From CAZNXE01 sp964576465 (lineage in GTDB: Bacteria > Planctomycetota > Planctomycetia > Pirellulales > JAEUIK01), in NCBI GenBank assembly GCA_964576465.1, contig CAZNXE010000083.1, positions 1 through 19,855 on the forward strand: a DNA stretch of 19,855 nt. Reading direction: 5' to 3'. Below are positions 14,316-19,855 of the stretch, one piece after another (the first letter of the stretch is position 1; the number at the start of each line of letters is the position of its first letter). The notes below the pieces were generated by a model. It was given only the letters and a program-made list of their open reading frames with translations. It did not search any database and had not been told where the DNA came from. The position numbers were made by a program, and so were the translations under genes.

Positions 14316-14983
14316 GTCGCGCTCACCACTTGGTTGAGTTCTTCAAGTTTTTCGATGCGTTCAAATTGGGCCGCGACTTCCGGGGTATGCGTTACCAGCA
14401 GCAGGGCGACGTTTTCCTCACGACACGTTTCACGCAGCAGGTCCACAATTTGCTGCTGATGCCCCGTGTCGACATTCGCCGTGGGCTCATCGGCCAACAA
14501 CAGTTGCGGTCGATTGGCAAGCGCTCGTGCCACGGCCACGCGTTGCTGTTCGCCCACGGAGAGCATCGAAGGTTTGTGCCGCAGCCGATGCCCAAGGCCC
14601 ACCCGATCGAGCAATGCCCGACAGCGGCTGTCGTCCGCGGAACGACCGGAAAAGGCCATCGCAAGTTGGACATTTTCCAAAGCCGAAAAGGCTTCGAGCA
14701 GGTTGAACGTTTGAAAGACGTAGCCGATTTTCGCCGCCCGATATTGGTCCCTGGCCGCTTCGCCCAATTGCGTGATATCTCTTCCATCAACCTCGACGGT
14801 GCCGGCATCGGGCAGGCTGATTCCCGCAATGACGTGCAGCAGCGTCGTCTTTCCGCAACCGCTTCGTCCGCTAAGCACCACCTCTTCACCGGCGGCAACA
14901 CGAAACTCGGGAATGTCGAGAATCGGCAACCGCTGGCCATCGAACGTGGCAAACGACTTCTGAACGTCTTTAAGCAACAGCAT
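14312..14983 (-). CDS. MacB/LolD-type ABC transporter ATP-binding protein
   Basis: A 223-aa ATPase pairing with the downstream permease. Motifs: Walker A GRSGCGKTT (39-47), Q-loop QTFNLL (about 90-95), signature LSVGEQQRVAVARAL (about 141-155; the usual LSGGQQ has become LSVGEQ), Walker B LLLADEP (about 160-166) and H-loop LVTHTPE. The motif set is complete, so it should hydrolyse ATP. The VFQTFNLLEAFSALENV stretch is typical of the MacB/LolD/FtsE group that works with FtsX-type permeases. The ATG at 14983 begins 99 bases after smpB; a GAGAGG stretch sits about 13 bases upstream, which is a weak Shine-Dalgarno spacing. It is the first gene of the proposed cluster, and a 15-bp palindrome lies just upstream. 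Confidence 0.9.
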   Translation of the reverse strand: MLLLKDVQKSFATFDGQRLPILDIPEFRVAAGEEVVLSGRSGCGKTTLLHVIAGISLPDAGTVEVDGRDITQLGEAARDQYRAAKIGYVFQTFNLLEAFSALENVQLAMAFSGRSADDSRCRALLDRVGLGHRLRHKPSMLSVGEQQRVAVARALANRPQLLLADEPTANVDTGHQQQIVDLLRETCREENVALLLVTHTPEVAAQFERIEKLEELNQVVSAT

Positions 14984-15025
14984 CGTGAAGTTGCAACCTC
15001 TCTCCGAATCCTTGAGCCAAGTAGA

Positions 15026-15040
15026 TCAGGCCATGCCTGA
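15026..15040. promoter_or_regulatory. perfect TCAGGC-CAT-GCCTGA inverted repeat upstream of the ABC operon
   Basis: Two perfect 6-base arms are separated by three bases in the gap between smpB and the ABC ATPase gene, 43 bases before the ATPase ATG. There is no T run on the minus strand, so a rho-independent smpB terminator is not favoured. An operator site or a leader hairpin is possible. It does not resemble the AT-rich Zur box I know. Confidence 0.3.
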
Positions 15041-15082
15041 CGACGGTTTAACAACATCGCACTGGCTGAACAACACCACCAC

Positions 15083-15583
15083 TTATCCGCGACGAATCGC
15101 CCGTTGCATTTGCCGTTCGCCGTCGGCCTTCTTAAGTTTCTCGCGTTTGTCGTAGGTTTTGCGACCCTTGCAGATACCCATCAGAACTTTGGCCTTGCCG
15201 TTCTTGAAGTACATCTTCAAGGGGACCAGCGTGAGGCCTTTCTCTAGGGCAAGATTGGCGAACTTGCTGATCTCGCGGCGGTGCAACAGTAGCTTGCGAG
15301 GGCGGCGCGGTTCGTGGTTGAACTGATTCGCCTCGGTATACTCGGCGATATCACAGCCCATCAGATAGACTTCGCCCCCCTTCACGCGACCGAAGGCTTC
15401 GTCGAGCGACACCTTGCCGTTGCGGAGACTCTTCACCTCGCTGCCAACAAGCTGAATGCCGCATTCCAGCGTGTCGATCACCTCGTAATTGTGACGCGCA
15501 CGGCGATTTTGCGAGATCACCTTATCGGCCGTGCCAGCAGGTTTGGCCGGTGGTTTCGCCTCGGATTTGGATTTCTTCGACAT
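15083..15583 (-). CDS. smpB: SsrA-binding protein SmpB
   Basis: A 166-aa protein of the trans-translation system: it binds tmRNA and brings it to stalled ribosomes. A Lys/Pro/Ala-rich N-terminal extension (1-22) precedes the conserved core: ISQNRRARHNYEVIDTLECGIQLVGSEVKSLRNGKVSLDEAF, YLMGCDIAEY, HEPRRPRKLLLHRREI and LTLVPLKMYFKNGKAKVLMGICKGRKTYDKRE. The C-terminal tail KKADGERQMQRAIRRG supplies the basic helix that enters the mRNA channel. Length is normal for the family plus the extension. The ATG at 15583 has no strong Shine-Dalgarno sequence. The gene is divergent from lipB and no tmRNA gene is seen in the window. The 229 bases between smpB and the chosen lipB start must hold both promoters; I see no convincing -35/-10 pair there. 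Confidence 0.95.
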   Translation of the reverse strand: MSKKSKSEAKPPAKPAGTADKVISQNRRARHNYEVIDTLECGIQLVGSEVKSLRNGKVSLDEAFGRVKGGEVYLMGCDIAEYTEANQFNHEPRRPRKLLLHRREISKFANLALEKGLTLVPLKMYFKNGKAKVLMGICKGRKTYDKREKLKKADGERQMQRAIRRG

Positions 15584-15812
15584 GATCGCGTGACAAAGCT
15601 CCCAGCCTGCGGGGATCTCCCCATACGTATTTGTCGCCGCACGGGCAGTTGGTAAAGTTACTCTATCCAGCCATTGCCCGGGGGGAAAGCGATGTCGAGT
15701 GATTTTGACAGCACTCCGCCGTCGTTCAATTGCCGGTTTAGCTTGTGTGGCGGATCGCGATCAACGAAAACAACCACCCGATGTATATCAGCCATTCGAG
15801 AAAGCCCCAGCC

Positions 15813-16568
15813 GTGTTAGCACCGGCAGTCCATTCCGCCCGTACACCACCATCGGTCGAAGCCTACCTGTTGGGTCGCCTCGACTTCGATCGCTGCCTAG
15901 AATTACAACAGCGGCTGGTGTACGAAAGCACGGGACGGTGCGATGGCCGAATCGATCTGCTGATTTGCGAACATCCCACGACGCTCACCATTGGCCGCGG
16001 AGGATCACGCCGGCATGTGCCGTGGAATGCCGACGAACTGCGGCGCCGCAAGCTGGAACCGCGTTGGGTCAATCGCGGCGGTGGCTGTCTGATCCACGTG
16101 CCTGGACAGGTGGCCATCTATCCAATCGTTCCCTTGCAGTGGCATCGATTTACGGTCGGAGACTATCTCAATAGACTACAGGCGGGTGTCCTGGCGATGC
16201 TCGAAGAACTTCGCTTTCATGGACTGACCACCCGGGGACGTGAGGGTATTTGGGGACGCAGCGGCCAACTGGTGGCCATTGGCGCGGCGGTGAAGAGTTG
16301 GACGACGTATCATGGGGCATTCGTCAACGTCGCCCCGGAACTCAAACCATGGCGAGGCCTGACAACCGACCCGGCTGGGCGCACCGCGATGAGTTCGTTG
16401 GCGGTTGAACGTCAAAAGCAGTCGGTAAAAGTCACCACCGTACGCACGGCAATCATACGCCATCTGGCAGATGCCTTTGGCTGCGAACGATACCATCTTT
16501 ATACTGGCCATCCGTTGCTGCGGATGACACCTAGTGAACAACAGAGAACAACCACGAATGTTGGATAG
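15813..16568 (+). CDS. lipB: LipB-like octanoyltransferase homologue lacking catalytic Cys and Lys
   Basis: A 251-aa protein of the LipB fold (biotin/lipoate ligase superfamily), which normally moves octanoyl from acyl carrier protein to lipoyl domains. Recognisable parts are LLICEHPTTLTIGRGG (49-64), NRGGGCLIHVPGQVAIYPIVPL (87-108) and GQLVAIGAAVKSWTTYHGAFVNV (151-173). Aligned by eye to E. coli LipB, the catalytic Lys (KICSLG) is Gln152 and the catalytic Cys (NPCGYAGM) is Ala188 in DPAGRTAM. The RGG-xTYHGPGQ motif is also altered to RGGGCLIHVPGQ. So standard Cys/Lys chemistry is not expected. The start is uncertain: GTG 15813 fits the family length and has GAGAAAG eight bases upstream; GTG 15699 would add 38 non-conserved residues. 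It overlaps lipA by 11 bases. Confidence 0.8.
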   Translation: MLAPAVHSARTPPSVEAYLLGRLDFDRCLELQQRLVYESTGRCDGRIDLLICEHPTTLTIGRGGSRRHVPWNADELRRRKLEPRWVNRGGGCLIHVPGQVAIYPIVPLQWHRFTVGDYLNRLQAGVLAMLEELRFHGLTTRGREGIWGRSGQLVAIGAAVKSWTTYHGAFVNVAPELKPWRGLTTDPAGRTAMSSLAVERQKQSVKVTTVRTAIIRHLADAFGCERYHLYTGHPLLRMTPSEQQRTTTNVG

Positions 16569-17460
16569 CCTGCCGATTATCGAAGTGCCGATTGAAACCC
16601 GCTCCGCGGAGCGCTTGCCCGCGTGGTTGCGTCGCAATGTGCCCAAGGGCAACGGCAATCACTTCACGGCTCGGCTGCTCGACGAGTTGCGGCTGGAGAC
16701 CGTTTGCGACAACGCCCGATGCCCCAACCGCATGGAGTGCTATTCGCAGCACACCGCCACCTTCATGATCTTGGGAAACGTCTGCACCCGGCCCTGTGGC
16801 TTCTGCGCCGTGGATCACGGCAAGACGCAAGCGATTGAAGACGATGAACCCCAACGACTGGCCGAAGCAAGCCGGCGATTGGGGCTGGAGCACGTTGTGA
16901 TTACCTCGGTCACACGTGACGACTTGCCCGACGGTGGCGCCGATCATTTCTATCGTTGCGTGCTGGAAGTCCGAAAAACCACCGGCGCGGCAGTCGAAGT
17001 TCTTACACCCGACTTCGGCTACGACTTTCGTGCGATCGACCGCGTGATTGAAGCCGCACCGGAAGTTTTCAATCACAACGTTGAAACCGTACCGCGGTTA
17101 TATCGCCAAGTGCGGGGTCGCAAGTCGCGCTATGCCAAGACCCTGGCAATGCTGCGGTATGTGAAGGATCATGGTGGCAACATGTTGACCAAGAGCGGCT
17201 TGATGCTAGGCCTGGGTGAAACTCGTGACGAATTACTAGAGGTCTTAAGCGACCTTCGCGAAGTGAATTGCGATCTGCTGACACTTGGCCAATACCTACG
17301 CCCCTCGCCCGAGCATCTCCCTGTTGAGCGATATGTTCCGCCGGAGGAGTTCGAGGAACTTCGTGTGCTTGCCGAGCGACTCGGCTTTCGCCAAGTGGCC
17401 AGTGGTCCGTTCGTGCGTTCGAGCTATCATGCCCGAGACATGGCCCGTGGTGACGGGTAA
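16558..17460 (+). CDS. lipA: lipoyl synthase (radical SAM)
   Basis: A 300-aa lipoyl synthase, which inserts two sulfurs into octanoyl groups on lipoyl domains. The auxiliary cluster motif is Cys50-X4-Cys55-X5-Cys61 (CDNARCPNRMEC) and the radical SAM motif is Cys76-X3-Cys80-X2-Cys83 (CTRPCGFC). The C-terminal RSSY (287-290), whose serine ligates the auxiliary cluster, is present. Other family landmarks are TFMILGNVCTRPCGFCAV, ITSVTRDDLPDGGA, FNHNVETVPRLY and SGLMLGLGE. All residues needed for activity appear intact, in contrast to the neighbouring LipB. The ATG 16558 (MLDSLPIIE) is chosen, overlapping lipB by 11 bases; a GTG at 16534 would add eight residues. The next gene starts five bases after the stop, so lipB-lipA-lipoyl domain is a tight operon. 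Confidence 0.95.
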   Translation: MLDSLPIIEVPIETRSAERLPAWLRRNVPKGNGNHFTARLLDELRLETVCDNARCPNRMECYSQHTATFMILGNVCTRPCGFCAVDHGKTQAIEDDEPQRLAEASRRLGLEHVVITSVTRDDLPDGGADHFYRCVLEVRKTTGAAVEVLTPDFGYDFRAIDRVIEAAPEVFNHNVETVPRLYRQVRGRKSRYAKTLAMLRYVKDHGGNMLTKSGLMLGLGETRDELLEVLSDLREVNCDLLTLGQYLRPSPEHLPVERYVPPEEFEELRVLAERLGFRQVASGPFVRSSYHARDMARGDG

Positions 17461-17465
17461 CAACC

Positions 17466-17741
17466 ATGCCTCGTCGCGCTCCACGAACGCAACGCATCGA
17501 GTTGCGGCTGCCCGACTTGGGACTTGACGACGATGCGGTTACGGCCAGCATGTGGTTGGTGGAAGCGGGCCACGAAGTGACCGCCGGCGACCGGGTACTG
17601 GAAGTGCTCTCCGGCAGTGTCACCGTCGATTTACCCGCTCCGGCAAGCGGCCAACTGATCGAATTGACCGTTGAAGTCGATGATCGACTGTCCGTCGGAC
17701 AATTATTAGGTGTGATTGCGGCTCACGACGTGCAAGAATGA
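17466..17741 (+). CDS. stand-alone lipoyl/biotinyl-like domain protein without lysine
   Basis: A 91-aa protein that is a single lipoyl/biotin-attachment-type fold: IELRLPDLGL (11-20), VEAGHEVTAGDRVLEV (32-47), the hairpin LSGSVTVDLPAPASG (48-62) and VEVDDRLSVGQLLGVI. In functional lipoyl domains the hairpin reads ExDKA; here the lysine position is Ser51 (AGT, two base changes from a Lys codon). The whole protein has no lysine at all, so it cannot be lipoylated or biotinylated in the usual way. It follows lipA by five bases and so is made with LipA and the degenerate LipB. It might be a decoy, a structural partner of a dehydrogenase complex, or a domain bound without modification; none of these is shown. 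Confidence 0.8.
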   Translation: MPRRAPRTQRIELRLPDLGLDDDAVTASMWLVEAGHEVTAGDRVLEVLSGSVTVDLPAPASGQLIELTVEVDDRLSVGQLLGVIAAHDVQE

Positions 17742-17751
17742 TGATCGTTGC

Positions 17752-17918
17752 TTAGAACGTGTTTTGAAATACCATTTCGCCGCTGGACAGCTAAAATCAT
17801 CCCATCGCTGCGTTGTGCTGCATTGACGAATCTGCTGGATTCGCCTGCTTCGCACGCCTTGCGACGGGATGATTCGCTCGTCCTTGGGGCTGAAAGCGTA
17901 TTTCAAAACACGTTCTTA
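17752..17918. repeat. 167-bp foldback element with 21-bp terminal inverted repeats
   Basis: The left end (17752-17772) and the reverse complement of the right end (17898-17918) match at 20 of 21 bases, with 19 in a row (core GAACGTGTTTTGAAATAC). Inner segments also pair: ATCATCCC near 17793 with GGGATGAT near 17866, and a central hairpin with CGAATC and GATTCG arms. No protein is coded. It fits a MITE-like non-autonomous element or a large repeat of the same kind as those near the nitroreductase. It sits between the lipoyl-domain gene and the metallopeptidase-like gene. Confidence 0.75.
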
Positions 17919-17945
17919 CCCTCATCTGTTAAGAACAGCCGAACG

Positions 17946-19820
17946 ATGATCGACCGAAAAGCCGCTACTTCGATCCATCTGGCGCTCGCCGCCGTTCTGC
18001 TTTCCGTCGTCATCCCATCGGCTGGCCTGCTTCACGCTCAAGACATTAACATCCTGGGAATCGTCCAAACCAAAGGAACCATCAAGTCGGTTCGGCCGGG
18101 CGAGGTCATCGTCACCGATGGCTCGGGAAAGAACACCCCCTTCGCCATACAAAAAAAAGGCGTTCGAGGCATTTCGCTCGGCGGTGCCCAAGCGGTCGTC
18201 AACTATCCGGCGAAAGTGCTTTTTGGCGGATCACTCAGTGTCGATGCACTTGAGCCAGGCACGTTGGTGCGCTTCACTGGGAAGCTAAACCGTTTGGGTA
18301 GAACGCAAGGTGAAGTTACGAAGGTACTCGTCTTTTATGAAAAGAGGTATCCGCCCGGCTTGGAGGTAAGCTCACCGCCGAAAAAGCCGGGCGACTACGG
18401 CGTCTGTCTAATCACCGGGCGCGTGGTGGGCGTGAGAAACGATCGCCTGACAGTCACCATCCCGCAGGTGGAATATGTCCGCCGCAATCGGCTCGTCTTC
18501 AAATTGGCCGAAGATGTGGCTGTTGAGCTTGAGAGCGACGACTACCTGAGAGCAACTCCCGGCGACATCGTCGTCTCGCTTCGTGCGGCCCGGTTTTCGA
18601 CTGGCGATGTGGTGATTAACGAACTGAATATCAAGCTTGCGGGAAAAACCGAGCGAGCACCGGCGGCAGCCAATCCCGACTTGGCAAAGTACAAGAAGTT
18701 TTCCGATGAGCCAGGGCAGCCGCGCGATCTTCGTTCGGCAAACTTCATTCTGCACACCGACCTTTCGGACCGCAGTGCCAAAATATTGCTCGACAAACTC
18801 GAGACGATGATCTCGCTGGTGAGCCAATACTATGGGCGACGGTCGAAACGAGTAATCGAGTGCTATGTGGTCCGCGACCTGAAAAAGTGGCCTAGAGAAA
18901 CCTTTCCGACGATCGCGGCAGCCAAGATCGCCGAACCAGCCGGCGTGACGATTTCGCGATTGCTTGGGAAGAACGTGCGGTCGATTGTCTACGCGTGCGA
19001 CGATCACGGGGTCGCCCAACACGAATCGGTCCATGCGTATTGTTATCAAACCTTCGGCAGCACGGGGCCCGTCTGGTACTCCGAGGGAATGGCCGAAGTG
19101 GGCAACTACTGGAAGCGTGGACAGCTTGCCGTGGAGATCGATCCCGTGTTGATCCTCTACCTCAGAAACGCACCCCCGAAACACTTGCTCGATATCGTGG
19201 CCGCCAACCAAATCACCGGCGATTCGTGGCAAGCTTACACCTGGCGTTGGGCCCTTTGTCATCTGCTGGCGTTCAACCCCAACTATTCCGATCGCTTCAA
19301 AGGCCTAGGCTTAGCCCTGATGGACAACAAGCCCGGTGTGTCGTTCGAGAGCGTCTACGGATCGGTGGCACAAGAAGTCTCCTTTGAGTACGACCAGTTT
19401 ATTCAGCATGTCGACAGTGGTTATCGAGCCGACCTGTGCGCGTGGCAGTGGAATCGCAAGTTCGTGCCAGCCAAAGGAACCCGCCGCACGAGTCGCAAAG
19501 TGGAAGCACAACGCGGGTGGCAAGCCAGCGGATTGCGCGTTTCAAACGGCATGGCTTACGACTATGTGACGAAGGGAACCTGGACGATCTCTGAAACCTC
19601 GAAGGTCGACGCCGACGGTGCCGACGACGGAAACGGCAAGCTCATCGGCGTGGTGATGAAGGACTTCCAGTTGAGCGAGCCCTTCGAATTGGGCGTCAAA
19701 GGTTCGTTCGTTGCTCCCGGTGACGGCGATCTCTATCTCCGCTGCCGCGACCAGTGGCATCGCATGGCCGATAACGATGGCAACATCCTCGTCTACCTCA
19801 GTCGTTCGGCAGAGGATTAG
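17946..19820 (+). CDS. secreted HEXXH metallopeptidase-like protein (gluzincin type)
   Basis: A 624-aa exported protein. The signal peptide is residues 1-31 (LALAAVLLSVVIPSAGLLHA-QD), so the ATG at 17946 is chosen; upstream codons of the open frame lie inside the foldback element. Residues ~33-300 contain two beta-rich repeat-like segments (IVQTKGTIKSVRPGEVIVTDGSG and LITGRVVGVRNDRLTVTIPQ) that look like small OB/SH3-like domains. Residues ~330-560 form a zincin domain like the DUF1570/peptidase_MA group: SANFILHTDLSDRSAKILLDKLE, then HESVH (359-363) and WYSEGMAE with Glu380 or Glu384 as the likely third zinc ligand. The C-terminal ~100 residues hold a beta-rich domain ending YLRCRDQWHRMADNDGNILVYL. 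Planctomycetes encode many such proteins; substrate is unknown, and no peptidase activity is shown. The last 35 bases of the window after the stop hold nothing I can assign. Confidence 0.78.
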   Translation: MIDRKAATSIHLALAAVLLSVVIPSAGLLHAQDINILGIVQTKGTIKSVRPGEVIVTDGSGKNTPFAIQKKGVRGISLGGAQAVVNYPAKVLFGGSLSVDALEPGTLVRFTGKLNRLGRTQGEVTKVLVFYEKRYPPGLEVSSPPKKPGDYGVCLITGRVVGVRNDRLTVTIPQVEYVRRNRLVFKLAEDVAVELESDDYLRATPGDIVVSLRAARFSTGDVVINELNIKLAGKTERAPAAANPDLAKYKKFSDEPGQPRDLRSANFILHTDLSDRSAKILLDKLETMISLVSQYYGRRSKRVIECYVVRDLKKWPRETFPTIAAAKIAEPAGVTISRLLGKNVRSIVYACDDHGVAQHESVHAYCYQTFGSTGPVWYSEGMAEVGNYWKRGQLAVEIDPVLILYLRNAPPKHLLDIVAANQITGDSWQAYTWRWALCHLLAFNPNYSDRFKGLGLALMDNKPGVSFESVYGSVAQEVSFEYDQFIQHVDSGYRADLCAWQWNRKFVPAKGTRRTSRKVEAQRGWQASGLRVSNGMAYDYVTKGTWTISETSKVDADGADDGNGKLIGVVMKDFQLSEPFELGVKGSFVAPGDGDLYLRCRDQWHRMADNDGNILVYLSRSAED

Positions 19821-19855
19821 AAGAGCTTCATTTCGCCTTGGAAGACCGCCGGAAT

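Noticed and set aside
15658..15852. Minus-strand frame of 64 codons between smpB and lipB
   Set aside because: The text is somewhat protein-like, but there is no recognised domain and it overlaps the lipB 5' end on the other strand. It cannot be supported from sequence alone.
18408..19262. Minus-strand frame of 284 codons
   Set aside because: It is antisense to the HEXXH metallopeptidase-like gene, which has a signal peptide and family motifs; no recognisable domain or plausible ribosome-binding site on the minus strand.

Overview
The window looks like a piece of a planctomycete chromosome, most likely of the Pirellulales type. Evidence: a small Minf_1886-type protein restricted to Planctomycetes/Verrucomicrobia, secreted prenyltransferase-repeat and CPFC/HEAT-like proteins of planctomycete type, a free-standing groES, generous intergenic spacing, and short palindromic repeats whose spurious translation reads TRRVSEG, a string I associate with planctomycete repeat families. 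No rRNA, tRNA, CRISPR array, phage gene or transposase gene was seen.

Left part (1-4876, all + strand): the 3' end of an extended-SDR NAD-dependent epimerase, a class II glutamine-hydrolysing asparagine synthase (asnB), a nitroreductase bracketed by two almost identical 129-bp palindromic repeats, and a LarA-type nickel-pincer lactate racemase homologue with all expected key residues. A convergent secreted prenyltransferase-repeat protein (minus) follows.

Middle part (4919-15583, all minus strand; transcription runs from right to left): smpB; then a compact six-gene cluster (14983 down to 8491) of a MacB/LolD-type ABC ATPase, an FtsX-type permease with an insertion carrying 21 histidines in 60 residues, two paralogous exported CPFC proteins, and two DUF3299-like CCFG proteins, one of which has an in-frame amber stop; then ricT (PSP1/YaaT), the Minf_1886-type gene, a small tail-anchored protein, and groES. 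The ABC/CPFC/CCFG cluster is the best candidate for an undescribed system, perhaps envelope metal (zinc) handling.

Right part (15813-19820, + strand): lipB-lipA-lipoyl-domain genes packed head to tail. LipB lacks both catalytic residues (Cys and Lys) and the lipoyl-domain protein lacks the lipoylated lysine, indeed any lysine; LipA looks intact. A 167-bp foldback element with 21-bp terminal inverted repeats separates this operon from a secreted HEXXH metallopeptidase-like protein.

The main points for follow-up are the His-rich ABC cluster, the amber-interrupted lipoprotein, the degenerate LipB plus lysine-free lipoyl domain, and the two families of palindromic elements.
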